Assembly: GCA_963920705.1 (NCBI GenBank)
Contig: OY987226.1
Location: forward strand, 33,159,686 to 33,223,685
Source: Odiellus spinosus
Taxonomy: Eukaryota; Arthropoda; Arachnida; Opiliones; Phalangiidae
Length of the DNA: 64,000 bases
Reading direction: 5' to 3'
Of the stretch, positions 21,379-34,322 are shown piece by piece (position 1 is the stretch's first letter; the number at the start of each line of letters is the position of its first letter). Made by a program: the position numbers and the translations under genes. Below the pieces are notes generated by a model that worked only from the letters and a program-made list of their open reading frames with translations, did not search any database and was not told the DNA's origin.

Positions 21379-21717
21379 CATAGATTTATTTGTTTTACGA
21401 TTGATGACGTACTTTCATTCTGGAAGTATTTTACCATAATTTTCGTATTAAAGGTAGTTGACTTTCTAGACCAAGAACATTCACGAAAAAGACCGCGCCA
21501 AAGCCATACCCAGATCATGAAACATCCACGATAACCCCGCTTTCAATATTATTGAAATTCTTATTCTCACTCTCTCATTCTCATATTATTTAAAATTTAA
21601 TAATAAATGGCGAACATTTCATTTTTTTTTTTTATTTTAAAATAAGGCGCAATTTTTTCTAAAGTAATATTTGAGCCCTAAGTGAAGTATCTTTTATTCA
21701 AAAATATATCGTTGTAG

Positions 21718-21996
21718 CAGAAGCCGATGAAACCCTCCATTGAAGTCTACTACTCTAATGTTCCGTATAGCGCTCCTCTCTGTATGGGTAAAATTCCCAA
21801 TTTTACGAGATCGGAGGGGTCCTACTTCATACCGCCTTTCTACGGAAGATTGAAAATTCTCTCTCTCCGCATACGACGACGATTGGTTGACGAAGTCCAA
21901 AGTTGCTAGAGATATTCGCTGGACGAACTCCCCCTGAGACTAACCCCTACAGAGAGGGGTAGACAAGACCCGGGAGTAAAAGACTTCAAAGGAGAG
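21718..21996. mobile_element. Family A element, copy 2 (right end decayed)
   Basis: The left end is CAGAAGCCGATGAAACCC. The right end decays after TTTCATCGGTT. The interior matches other copies, including CTCTGTATGGGTAAAATTCC and GGGTAGACAAGACCCGGGAG. Confidence 0.75.
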
Positions 21997-22015
21997 TTTC
22001 ATCGGTTCGTATGCA

Positions 22016-22690
22016 GAACCTCTAAAAGCAAAACTTCTCAAAGCTAAACCTCTAAAACATTTAGAAGTTCTGCTCTTAGAAGTTCCGCACTTAGAGGTTT
22101 TGACTTTGGAGGGTTTACCTTTAGAGGTTTCGTCCTTTGATTTACGAATATGCTCTAACTATTTTATAGGTTATGCTCTTAAGAACCCTAAAAGTGGAAA
22201 AACCTCTAAAGTCAAAACCTCTAATATAAGCATAACTTCTAAGAGCAAAACCTCTAAGAGCAGAACTTCTAAATAGTTGGAAGGATGGGCTAATTCGAGG
22301 GATTAACTAACCTAACCTAAAATAATACCAGAGTGACGGGTTAGGCAAACTTTTTAAAGTCAAAACTTCTAAATGTTTTGGAGGTTTTGCTTTTTAGAAG
22401 TTTTGCTTTTAGAGGCTATGCCCAAAATAAAAGGGGGCTGTACAGAAAATACCCATATTAATTTATAAGCAAAGCCCCTAAAAGCAAAACTTCTAAGAGC
22501 AGAACTTAGAAGCTCCGCTCTTATAGGCTTTGCTCTTAGAAGTTTTGCCTATGTACTTGTTCTGAGGTTTAGAGTTTCTGCTTTTAGAGGTTACGCTATT
22601 TTTCCTGCAGGGCAAAACTTCTAAAATTTCCGCCCTTTTAGAGGTTCTGCCCTTTAGAAGTTTTGCTTTTAGAGGTTTTGCATCTTTACC
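22016..22690. repeat. Mixed-orientation array of AGAAGTTTTGC/AGAGGTTTTGC words
   Basis: Dozens of short words such as AAAACCTCTAAAAGC and AAAACTTCTAAGAGC occur together with their reverse complements TTTAGAGGTTTTG and TAGAAGTTTTGC. The whole block is therefore a cloud of hairpins. A TTAGG-like segment (ACCTAACCTAA) sits near 22310. No coding potential is evident. Confidence 0.8.
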
Positions 22691-23437
22691 GGTTTGATCG
22701 GCTTCTGGAAACAATAAAATGGCTATTCCTAGATAAGGAAAGGTACGTATTTTCGTCTTTATTCGGGATTTCTAATTCGCGAATTTTTAAACATATCACC
22801 TCGAATTTAAAAAATCGAGTATGAAGATACAAATTTGCGTCATTCCCTAAGGAAAAAGAATTTTGGGGAAATTACGAGATACAACGCTCCAAATAAAAAC
22901 CATAATTGTTGGAGGGTTTAAGTTTATCCATTGAAACCAGATTTTTACTTACATATTTTCGTTATCATTTCTCGTATTTTATCAGGCGTCCGTTTGAAAC
23001 GATGTCCGAATTAAAAATAAATTATTTTCTTTCATCGCGTTTGCTTTATGAAGATTCTATTTCAGATTATCACCCGTGATAGGATTTTTAATAAAAATAT
23101 ATCAAGAATGATTGGAGAGTGTTTTCTTGGAAAAAAATAGCGAGATACATCTTGTTTTCAAAATCATATTCCCGGAATTTTAATTTAGTTTAGTTGCAAA
23201 TCTCTAGGATGTTTTAATTTGATAAACGTACTGATTGATGTGGCTCAAATATCAAACCAACTGACACTATTCATCTTTAACCTTTATAATCTACTAATTC
23301 CAAAAATTATGCTAATTTTGCAACTCTATAGTCACGATAATATAATATAAATATTATTTAAAATATTTAATATAATTATATGCAATTATTCGTACTAGTT
23401 AATTCGTACCTCGTTAATGCTTAAGCAAAGCCTCGCA
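22691..23437. other. No gene recognised
   Basis: AT-rich sequence with no supported feature. Confidence 0.4.
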
Positions 23438-23731
23438 TATTTTATCAAAGCCAGTGCACCCGGGAAAAGAAATTCTAAAAGAGGAAATCTGTTTCGCCAA
23501 TTTTCCCCGATAGAGGCGCGATTAACCAAAGATATTTGCAGACGCGTCTCTCCCGTTACCATGGCAACCTGACGTAGTAACGTCTCCTACGTCGGGTTGC
23601 CACGGTAACGAGAGAGAGACGCGTCTGAAAAAATCGTGAATGATCCCGCCACCTACCGAGAAAAAATGACAATCCTATACAAGCTAAAGTCCCCTTCTGC
23701 TTTAGGAGCGTGCACTGGCTTTGATAAAATA
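23438..23731. mobile_element. 294-bp inverted-repeat element
   Basis: The ends TATTTTATCAAAGCCAGTGC and its reverse complement match over more than 20 bp. A second inner inverted pair carries GACGCGTCTCTC and GTTACCATGGCAACC. If the outer TA pair is the target duplication it fits a Tc1/mariner-type MITE. Confidence 0.72.
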
Positions 23732-24507
23732 TAGGAGGCGTTGGCTTAAGTGTCGCGGAACTAATAACTAAGGCAGATCTGGGAAACTGGTGTTATTTTT
23801 TTATTTTTATCAAGAATACATTTTCAGAGAATTTGTCTCGTTTCGTTTTAACTTTATTATGGATGGGTTTATATATACATATTAATTATCATAAAATTGA
23901 ATGTTTATAACTAAAACTAGGATGTGTCGTTGACTACAATTTACAATAGTATTTTTCGAGAATATTAAAATAATCAAATGTTTCACTAATATTGAAGCGA
24001 AATATTTTAACTTATTTTTCGAACGTACTGTGGTTAAGGATTGTCCGCGATAATCGAGGGGTCGATCGTAAACGACCCGCGAAATCCAACTTTAAAATTC
24101 CGAAATGAAAATCAGAAATCCCCAACGAAATCAAAAGAAATTTTGTTGATTTTCAAATCTGATCAAAAATCCGAAATCACGAAATCAACGGGATAAGAAA
24201 GGGGTACCGTTAAAGAATCTCGAGAAAAACCGTGTGAAAACCCAGTTTACACCACTAAGAATGGACTGCGCATCGTCTCGGATATCCAACTTATATACAC
24301 ACTTAAGGTGATCATTTTTTCGACTAGTTTTATACAGTAGGGAATATATTGATAATAATCAGCTCGACAGTTTCCACCAGGTCTCCCACTCTTCCCTTCC
24401 CCTGTAGAAGGCGAATGGAGTAGAAATATGACCATGATCGTAAGTTTACACGATAAGTTCCATTAGTGTGGCACTGGTTACTGAGACTTAGTCGCGAAGT
24501 TACGTAG

Positions 24508-24733
24508 TTGAAAGGTCATTGATTCTCGTAAAGCGTAAATAGGACAGACTTAATAGGGAGTAGCCAATTCTCCCGTCGTTATCGAACTAATTTTTGGTAA
24601 AGCTTCAGCACTAAGAAGTATAGAAAGTGTCATACTTACAGAATATAGATCTTAAAAGGTTACGCTACGAGTAAGGTACAAACGCGGGCGTTCTCTCGTG
24701 GGTATTTACTGTTACCTGATTTTCTAACGGTTA
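24508..24733 (+). repeat. Dispersed repeat D, copy 2 (no family C insertion)
   Basis: Matches 6717-6941 plus 7282-7300. The point where family C sits in copy 1 (CTGTTAC) is uninterrupted here. Confidence 0.7.
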
Positions 24734-25825
24734 AAATACATATTTTCTAAAGTCACGATGTTAATAAAATGTTCTATTTCTTAAGGAATTAATTAACGAG
24801 GGCGCGAGGCATTTAAAACAAGACAATTGCCCGCAGAAAGCTGAAAAAGGGGCTAACCAAGGTGCAATTTCATTGGCTCCATTAAATAATAAAATTATTG
24901 AATCTAAATTTGAGGGACACTACTTTATTTCCTACAAGATTTAGCAATTTGTAAACTTGTTTCCCCAAAAGTCCTTTTTAGCTAGACCCAACCCTAGCGG
25001 GGTCTAGGTACTGTATTCAGCACTGCGGCGTTGGCGTCGTACAAGAAGACGAAATACGTCATCGAACCAAAAAACTTCGTCTCTTACCAACCAGACGTCA
25101 CGACGTGATGTCCGATACAAATTTAAAATATATACTTGTATTTAATATATATGATTTTTCTCCAGGTGGTCTCCCTCCGCATTACCTTTAGAGATCGAAT
25201 GCCAGACGCTCTTCCAAGTTACCACAAGTTCTTAGTTATAGAGATGAGAAAACCTCTTATATATTCATAGATATACAATACAGAAAACAAGTCGTCGTTA
25301 ATAAGGGGTCGTTGCGAACGAGATAAATAGGTAGCTTATGTATGTTTCGGTTCTAGTCTGTCAGTAATGACAGCTCGAAAACAACAAACACGTTGTCGCA
25401 AACGAGATAATTAGGGAGCTTATGCGTGTTGGGTTTGATTGTCAGTAATGAAAAACATGATTTGAAAAGCTTGATTTGAGTTTGCAATGACTGCGAGTTT
25501 GTTCACAAGCGGGGATATTCCAATATATCGGCTCAAGAAATTTCTTAAATTTAAAGGAATCTCGAGACGCCATTCAAATTGTTTAATGAGCGTTTATGCA
25601 CGCATAACACGCCCCTGCTGTAGCATCATTCCTTTCAGCCTCTTTCACAATGTCAGGGGCTAGCTACATGGGCTTGACCATCTTGTTTTTGCGCTATTTA
25701 CGGGAATATTTTTAGGTATATTATCTTCTACAAAGTCTGAAATTAAAAATCCGAGTTTGTTTTCGTTTGTCTACAAAACTGTTTTGAAAGTTGATTGAAA
25801 TTTATTAATATCACTGAATAATTTC
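24734..25825. other. Intergenic; imperfect duplication inside
   Basis: 25311-25375 and 25393-25450 share CAAACGAGATAA-like, TAGGNAGCTTATG and TGTCAGTAATGA words, a weak tandem duplication. The stretch near 25640-25690 resembles 6205-6260. No gene seen. Confidence 0.4.
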
Positions 25826-28800
25826 AAAATCCGACGAAATCACGGGAAAAAATTCCAAATCCGACCAAAATCAACTGGAAAATTTCAAAATCCGACCAAA
25901 ATCAACTGGAAAATTTCAAAATCCGACCAAAATCAACTGGAAAATTTCAAAATCCGACCAAAATCAACTGGAAAATTTCAAAATCCGACCAAAATCAACT
26001 GGAAAATTTCAAAATCCGACCAAAATCAACTGGAAAATTTCAAAATCCGACCAAAATCCGAATAAAATCAACTGGAAAATTTCAAAATCCGAATAAAATC
26101 AACTGGAAAATTTCAAAATCCGAATAAAATCAACTGGAAAATTTCAAAATCCGAATAAAATCAACTGGAAAATTTCAAAATCCGACCAAAATCAACTGGA
26201 AAATTTCAAAATCCGACCAAAATCAACTGGAAAATTTCAAAATCCGACCAAAATCAACTGGAAAATTTCAAAATCCGACCAAAATCCGAATAAAATCAAC
26301 TGGAAAATTTCAAAATCCGAATAAAATCAACTGGAAAATTTCAAAATCCGAATAAAATCAACTGGAAAATTTCAAAATCCGAATAAAATCAACTGGAAAA
26401 TTTCAAAATCCGACCAAAATCAACTGGAAAATTTCAAAATCCGACCAAAATCAACTGGAAAATTTCAAAATCCGACCAAAATCAACTGGAAAATTTCAAA
26501 ATCCGACCAAAATCCGAATAAAATCAACTGGAAAATTTCAAAATCCGAATAAAATCAACTGGAAAATTTCAAAATCCGAATAAAATCAACTGGAAAATTT
26601 CAAAATCCGAATAAAATCAACTGGAAAATTTCAAAATCCGACCAAAATCAACTGGAAAATTTCAAAATCCGACCAAAATCAACTGGAAAATTTCAAAATC
26701 CGACCAAAATCAACTGGAAAATTTCAAAATCCGACCAAAATCCGAATAAAATCAACTGGAAAATTTCAAAATCCGAATAAAATCAACTGGAAAATTTCAA
26801 AATCCGAATAAAATCAACTGGAAAATTTCAAAATCCGAATAAAATCAACTGGAAAATTTCAAAATCCGAATAAAATCAACTGGAAAATTTCAAAATCCGA
26901 CCAAAATTAACTGGAAAATTTCAAAATCCGACCAAAATCAACTGGAAAATTTCAAAATCCGACCAAAATCAACTGGAAAATTTCAAAATCCGACCAAAAT
27001 CCGAATAAAATCAACTGGAAAATTTCAAAATCCGAATAAAATCAACTGGAAAATTTCAAAATCCGAATAAAATCAACTGGAAAATTTCAAAATCCGAATA
27101 AAATCAACTGGAAAATTTCAAAATCCGAATAAAATCAACTGGAAAATTTCAAAATCCGAATAAAATCAACTGGAAAATTTCAAAATCCGAATAAAATCAA
27201 CTGGAAAATTTCAAAATCCGAATAAAATCAACTGGAAAATTTCAAAATCCGAATAAAATCAACTGGAAAATTTCAAAATCCGACCAAAATCAACTGGAAA
27301 ATTTCAAAATCCGACCAAAATCAACTGGAAAATTTCAAAATCCGACCAAAATCAACTGGAAAATTTCAAAATCCGACCAAAATCCGAATAAAATCAACTG
27401 GAAAATTTCAAAATCCGAATAAAATCAACTGGAAAATTTCAAAATCCGAATAAAATCAACTGGAAAATTTCAAAATCCGAATAAAATCAACTGGAAAATT
27501 TCAAAATCCGACCAAAATCAACTGGAAAATTTCAAAATCCGACCAAAATCAACTGGAAAATTTCAAAATCCGACCAAAATCAACTGGAAAATTTCAAAAT
27601 CCGACCAAAATCCGAATAAAATCAACTGGAAAATTTCAAAATCCGAATAAAATCAACTGGAAAATTTCAAAATCCGAATAAAATCAACTGGAAAATTTCA
27701 AAATCCGAATAAAATCAACTGGAAAATTTCAAAATCCGAATAAAATCAACTGGAAAATTTCAAAATCCGACCAAAATTAACTGGAAAATTTCAAAATCCG
27801 ACCAAAATCAACTGGAAAATTTCAAAATCCGACCAAAATCAACTGGAAAATTTCAAAATCCGACCAAAATCCGAATAAAATCAACTGGAAAATTTCAAAA
27901 TCCGAATAAAATCAACTGGAAAATTTCAAAATCCGAATAAAATCAACTGGAAAATTTCAAAATCCGAATAAAATCAACTGGAAAATTTCAAAATCCGAAT
28001 AAAATCAACTGGAAAATTTCAAAATCCGAATAAAATCAACTGGAAAATTTCAAAATCCGACCAAAATCAACTGGAAAATTTCAAAATCCGACCAAAATCA
28101 ACTGGAAAATTTCAAAATCCGAATAAAATCAACTGGAAAATTTCAAAATCCGACCAAAATCAACTGGAAAATTTCAAAATCCGACCAAAATAAACTGGAA
28201 AATTTCAAAATCCGACCAAAATCAACTGGAAAATTTCAAAATCCGACCAAAATCCGAATAAAATCAACTGGAAAATTTCAAAATCCGAATAAAATCAACT
28301 GGAAAATTTCAAAATCCGAATAAAATCAACTGGAAAATTTCAAAATCCGAATAAAATCAACTGGAAAATTTCAAAATCCGAATAAAATCAACTGGAAAAT
28401 TTCAAAATCCGAATAAAATCAACTGGAAAATTTCAAAATCCGACCAAAATCAACTGGAAAATTTCAAAATCCGAATAAAATCAACTGGAAAATTTCAAAA
28501 TCCGACCAAAATCAACTGGAAAATTTCAAAATCCGACCAAAATAAACTGGAAAATTTCAAAATCCGACCAAAATCAACTGGAAAATTTCAAAATCCGACC
28601 AAAATCCGAATAAAATCAACTGGAAAATTTCAAAATCCGAATAAAATCAACTGGAAAATTTCAAAATCCGAATAAAATCAACTGGAAAATTTCAAAATCC
28701 GAATAAAATCAACTGGAAAATTTCAAAATCCGAATAAAATCAACTGGAAAATTTCAAAATCCGACCAAAATTAACTGGAAAATTTCAAAATCCGACCAAA

Positions 28801-30366
28801 ATCAACTGGAAAATTTCAAAATCCGACCAAAATCAACTGGAAAATTTCAAAATCCGACCAAAATCCGAATAAAATCAACTGGAAAATTTCAAAATCCGAA
28901 TAAAATCAACTGGAAAATTTCAAAATCCGAATAAAATCAACTGGAAAATTTCAAAATCCGAATAAAATCAACTGGAAAATTTCAAAATCCGAATAAAATC
29001 AACTGGAAAATTTCAAAATCCGAATAAAATCAACTGGAAAATTTCAAAATCCGAATAAAATCAACTGGAAAATTTCAAAATCCGAATAAAATCAACTGGA
29101 AAATTTCAAAATCCGAATAAAATCAACTGGAAAATTTCAAAATCCGACCAAAATCAACTGGAAAATTTCAAAATCCGACCAAAATCAACTGGAAAATTTC
29201 AAAATCCGACCAAAATCAACTGGAAAATTTCAAAATCCGACCAAAATCCGAATAAAATCAACTGGAAAATTTCAAAATCCGAATAAAATCAACTGGAAAA
29301 TTTCAAAATCCGAATAAAATCAACTGGAAAATTTCAAAATCCGAATAAAATCAACTGGAAAATTTCAAAATCCGACCAAAATCAACTGGAAAATTTCAAA
29401 ATCCGACCAAAATCAACTGGAAAATTTCAAAATCCGACCAAAATCAACTGGAAAATTTCAAAATCCGACCAAAATCCGAATAAAATCAACTGGAAAATTT
29501 CAAAATCCGAATAAAATCAACTGGAAAATTTCAAAATCCGAATAAAATCAACTGGAAAATTTCAAAATCCGAATAAAATCAACTGGAAAATTTCAAAATC
29601 CGAATAAAATCAACTGGAAAATTTCAAAATCCGACCAAAATTAACTGGAAAATTTCAAAATCCGACCAAAATCAACTGGAAAATTTCAAAATCCGACCAA
29701 AATCAACTGGAAAATTTCAAAATCCGACCAAAATCCGAATAAAATCAACTGGAAAATTTCAAAATCCGAATAAAATCAACTGGAAAATTTCAAAATCCGA
29801 ATAAAATCAACTGGAAAATTTCAAAATCCGAATAAAATCAACTGGAAAATTTCAAAATCCGAATAAAATCAACTGGAAAATTTCAAAATCCGAATAAAAT
29901 CAACTGGAAAATTTCAAAATCCGAATAAAATCAACTGGAAAATTTCAAAATCCGACCAAAATCAACTGGAAAATTTCAAAATCCGAATAAAATCAACTGG
30001 AAAATTTCAAAATCCGACCAAAATCAACTGGAAAATTTCAAAATCCGACCAAAATAAACTGGAAAATTTCAAAATCCGACCAAAATCAACTGGAAAATTT
30101 CAAAATCCGACCAAAATCCGAATAAAATCAACTGGAAAATTTCAAAATCCGAATAAAATCAACTGGAAAATTTCAAAATCCGAATAAAATCAACTGGAAA
30201 ATTTCAAAATCCGAATAAAATCAACTGGAAAATTTCAAAATCCGAATAAAATCAACTGGAAAATTTCAAAATCCGACCAAAATCAACTGGAAAATTTCAA
30301 AATCCGACCAAAATCAACTGGAAAATTTCAAAATCCGACCAAAATCAACTGGAAAATCTCAAAATC
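25826..30366 (+). repeat. 31-bp satellite array with higher-order structure
   Basis: Over 4.5 kb of a 31-bp unit containing CAACTGGAAAATTTC and ending CCGACC or CCGAAT. The two unit types come in runs. Each change from the ACC type to the AAT type is marked by a truncated 11-bp unit (CCGACCAAAAT). By eye the markers are about 228, 259, 352 or 383 bp apart, that is 7, 8, 11 or 12 units plus 11 bp. A diverged ancestor-like sequence lies at 24060-24200 and 25735-25850. No spacers and no coding frame. Confidence 0.95.
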
Positions 30367-31640
30367 TTCCTCGTAATGATTTCGAAATCCCGTTTATTTT
30401 TTTATTTTTTTTTTTTTTTAAAGAAATGTCCGACCCCTCGCGTGAAATACTCCTAAACTAGCTAGGTTTTTAATTCATTAACCGTTAATAATAAAATTCA
30501 ATTTATAATTATAAATTGACTAGTTTAAGATTTTAGAATCATCGGAGATGTATAAAAACAAAGATACTGATTTAAATATATTTTGTACAGAGACTAGCTG
30601 TCTTTTAAGGTGTTTTTGTTGACGACTAGCGCGTCTGTGCGTAAGAGCCCCCCGGGGGGGAGGGGCATTGGAGCAAGGCGAGAAAAAGAGCGTATACGAG
30701 CAACGGCTGTATGATCGGGAAAGTCTCGTTTCTCTTTGAGCCATTTATCTCGCCTCGAAAACCACTTGTAAATACATATACGGATATTAAAGCGAGTGCG
30801 GGTGGAATGCCCCTCAGTGCGGAGTACAACCTCCCATTACGTACAATCAGTTTAAAGAAAGGATACGTCGTATTACACCCTGAACGGTCAGCGTGTCAAA
30901 AGCCCCGGGCCAGCTTTTATCATTAAGGAAACGAATAGTAAATATACGAGATATCCTAGCTTCGTAAGCGTTGCAATTTGATTGGCGGAATCGACTATAC
31001 ACGTATAAGGAGAAAAAAGCGGCAGGGTCCTTTAGACTATCAAAAATCCCTGTAGTACGCGAAGTATGACATAAACGGGACCATTGTTAAAGGGAGAATG
31101 AAACGCGACAAACATCGGCCTATTCTGCGTATATACTTTTAAAGAAATCTGTCTTCTATTTTAAACATGGAGAATTAAAGCCGGAAACCACTTTATGTGT
31201 ATAGCAAAGGACATATTATTCGAATATATATATTATTTTTGATTAACTATATAATGGCGCGCGCTATAAATATAATTAAAACCTTTAAAATCTCAATAAA
31301 CCGAATATCGCCAATTGGGCTGCATTTTAAAATTCTTCCAGTTGAATGGAATTCGGTCGAATAGGATTTCGGTCCAATGGGAAATTACCCTTAAGCCAAC
31401 TTGGTTACCCGTCGCGCCTGAGAAAATAAGCTCTAAAAACTGATTCAAGCTATATCCGTTCTTCCTGACGACGAGATAAAAGATAAATATATTCTATAAT
31501 TAGGATAAGATATAATTTTAAATTTAGCTACGTTATCTCTAGATTAACAAAAACACTTTCAGAATTTATCAACTCGTGGTGTTAGTAACGTAGATCGAAA
31601 AAATGATGGGCTAAAAAAGCGCGGACTTTCTTAACATCTC
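30367..31640. other. No gene recognised
   Basis: A long T tract follows the satellite at about 30396-30420. The rest has no supported feature. Confidence 0.4.
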
Positions 31641-31861
31641 GTACGGTATTTTGGGCGTCTTTCGCGAGGTCAGGGGTGGGTTGGTCGCCTCGTCCAGGCC
31701 TTGGGCAGGCGTCAATAACGCGCGCCCTTTGGCAGACCTTCCTTCTTTCCACGGCGGCCGCGAGAGGGCGCTAACGCCGATTTCCCTCGCAGCCCGCGGG
31801 ATGGAGACGACAGGAGGCGAGCCAATCTCTACAGTTCCGAAACAGTTTGAAACTTCAGCGC

Positions 31862-32173
31862 GTACGAAACGAGGATACTTCTTGGCGTCTTCGTAACGAA
31901 GGTTTAGAAATGATAAGGAAGCTAACTTCGAAAGCGCGGAAATTGCAACCCGATTCCTATTGTACGTACACCCCCGCTAGTATAACATCCATCAAACGAA
32001 AAGTTTTTGACACTCTCGGCCGGTCCTATTATTACGGCCCTACAGCTATAGTAACTACGCTCGCCAGATTGCTGATCCGTCCGAGAAACGACCCCCCAAA
32101 ATATTACGCGATGGTTAAAAAGCGTTTTCGCCACAAACGTATTCCGACGAGGATTAACGATTTAACCTTATGA
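31862..32173 (+). CDS. Unrecognised basic ORF, possible terminal exon
   Basis: An open frame of about 104 codons ends at TGA 32171-32173. It can be entered through an acceptor-like TTCAG at about 31858, or start at an internal ATG near 31909 (about 88 residues). The product is rich in Arg and Lys (for example KKRFRHKRIPTRINDL) and has a Tyr cluster (GRSYYYGPTA). No family is recognised and no downstream AATAAA is clear. The composition looks protein-like, but chance or a transposon remnant remains possible. Confidence 0.25.
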   Translation, partial: VRNEDTSWRLRNEGLEMIRKLTSKARKLQPDSYCTYTPASITSIKRKVFDTLGRSYYYGPTAIVTTLARLLIRPRNDPPKYYAMVKKRFRHKRIPTRINDLTL

Positions 32174-32310
32174 ATTCTTAATGAGTCATTGGGTTCCGAA
32201 ATCCTCTTAATCGAGTTGGTAATAGCTGTTCGCGGATAGAAGCCCAACTTCTCAGATATAAATAAGAAGTGCTATTATTATTGGTGTTCGTAGGATAGAT
32301 ACGAAGATTG

Positions 32311-32369
32311 TGACTAGCACGCGGACAAAGGTATAGCTCTTCCATATTCTTGTGTTGAATCTATTCTTG
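32311..32369. mobile_element. Family C end fragment
   Basis: Matches the last ~58 bp of family C (GCGGACAAAGGTATAGCTCT ... CTATTCTTG). The other end is missing. Confidence 0.75.
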
Positions 32370-32534
32370 GTATTCGGTGACGATCGTAGCCAAAATGCAA
32401 TGAAATAAGTAAGGTTAAATACGAAGGTTATTTGTGAAAAAACTGAAAGTTTCTTTAGATGTCAGCCTATTTAATTTCGGACCCTTGAAGCTAATCAATT
32501 GCCTTAGTTGCCGGTGATTGAAATTATTACGTCA

Positions 32535-32560
32535 TCTCTCTCTCTCTCTCTCTCTCTCTT
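32535..32560 (+). repeat. (CT)n microsatellite
   Basis: Pure CT dinucleotide run of about 13 repeats. Confidence 0.95.
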
Positions 32561-33189
32561 TGTATTTATTTTTACAACGCGTTATCTATATATATAAGCG
32601 ACTGCACGTCGTACGTACGTTTCGGCCTTTTGCGTCCTTGCGTTTTTCGCGCTTTTCAAAATTTTATGCAGGGTCCCTTTGGGCCCCTACGCGTTCGGTA
32701 ATTTTACTACTTTTAGAGAAACACGCCGTCTACGAGTAAAAATTAAATTGGGCTCTGTATCGCTTCGTAAATTATAATTAGAATTAAGTGAAAAACATAA
32801 AAATAGGGCTCGGGGCGCCATGTTAACTCAATGGCCCCGGAGGTCGGCTTTTCGCTGCATATGTCACATCTATAATTTTATCGATTTTTGGTTTTCTCGG
32901 TTCCCGCGTTAGTCGCCTCTCTCTACAGGTTTATTGTGGCGCCACACAAAGTGTACCCTGTTGGGGGAGCCCCGTGTACCTTTTTAGATCATGGCGGCTC
33001 CCCTGTTGGGGGAGCTCAGCAAAACAGTACACTAAAAAATAACAAAGATGATATCTCGCCATGTTAAGGACCGCCAGGAGTGGGGGCTTAACACTTCCAC
33101 GCTAAAAGTTCGGCGCCCTGATTTTGTGTTAATGAAGATGATTTTGGGTTATTAAAGACGATTTTGGGTTATCGAAGCCACCAAAGTAG

Positions 33190-33640
33190 GGTTGTTCGGA
33201 AAAATACCATACCTAACTCAAAGTTGGTGCTTTATTACGCTTCTAAGGAACCTAAAACCTCAAAAGGGTTATGTAACGGAACCAGAGTTCTTATAAAGGA
33301 AATGAAAACAAACATTATTATAGGCGAAAATTTCATTGGTGCGTCTAAAGGAGAAACCGTTTTATTCCTCCAAAACACTGGAAAGGGTGGGAATATTTTA
33401 TATGAAGCGTTTTCGCGCAAGGTTAACAATACGTGGCATTCTCTAGAGCAACATCGAAAAATAAAATTCAGGTAACAATTGTTGATACGGATTACCAAGG
33501 GGCGTTCTTAAAAAGCAAATCAAACGTGTTAAATCGTTTCCAATTCATCTCATAATGACCACAAACAGGCGTGGAAACTATCATATTTCAAAACAATTTC
33601 ATGGGGCCCGAAGCAGTCAGTTATAATGGCCGTTTATATC
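33190..33640 (+). pseudogene. Decayed Helitron-type (Pif1-like) helicase fragment
   Basis: In shifting frames the sequence reads LTQ/LKVGA, then ITLLRNLKPQK, then GLCNGTRVLIKEM, then ENFIGASKGETVLF, and further down KRVKSFPIHLIMTTN. These resemble, in order, the last conserved blocks of Helitron-encoded Pif1 helicases (the NGTR block, the GxxKG(K)xV block and the QFP..MT block). At least two frameshifts separate them and the final helicase motif is lost. Assignment is from remembered family motifs. Confidence 0.6.
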
Positions 33641-34322
33641 GGCACTTAATCGCCGAAATTGTCGAGTAGTCGCTCCGTAATCACGTTAACCACTTTCGTA
33701 ATCTTCATTGACAGAACACATTGAAGTGGTTAGAATACCAGACTCGACTAAATTCTACGAATTTGTTTGAAAGCCTTTGATTTTTGGTCAAAAAGAGTTG
33801 GCGCCAACAAAGCGTGGTGCTGATTTATACACCGCGTTAAACATGATACAGTGAAGAAACTGTTGCGTGGCATCTGCCCTTGAACGAGACTTAATAAAAG
33901 CGGAACCAGAAATGATTAAAGAGAAGCGCCGCTAGATTTAGTTTTGCTCCGCCTGTAAAATGACTGACGAATAGCGCGGATGCCAACGCGAAACTGTAAA
34001 TAAGGGGTTGACTTCTAAGTGCTTAGAAGTTTCTAACCTATTAGCGACGTTCACGCTAGCGTTTCTTAATCGATTTGAAACGGTAAAATCAAACAGATAT
34101 TCAAATCGCCAGGAATCGTTTTAAGCGTCACGCGTTATCGTCATAAATCGAATCAGTTCGAAACAGGTTCCCGAAGTAGTTTCGAGAAATCAAATCGATT
34201 CGAGCAAAGACGAAAGGATTGAAACAGTTTAAATCTATTGCAAGGCCTAGTATGATAAGTTACCCTATCTGCCACCATCGTCGATGAAACCCTCCGATTC
34301 GATAAAGTTCGATCACTAGTGG

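Noticed and set aside
25826..30366. CRISPR-like regular array
   Set aside because: The units are contiguous 31-bp satellite repeats with no unique spacers, in a eukaryotic genome.
30626..30829. Overlapping frames on both strands near the CCCCCCGGGGGGG tract
   Set aside because: No domain, no conserved composition and no splice context.
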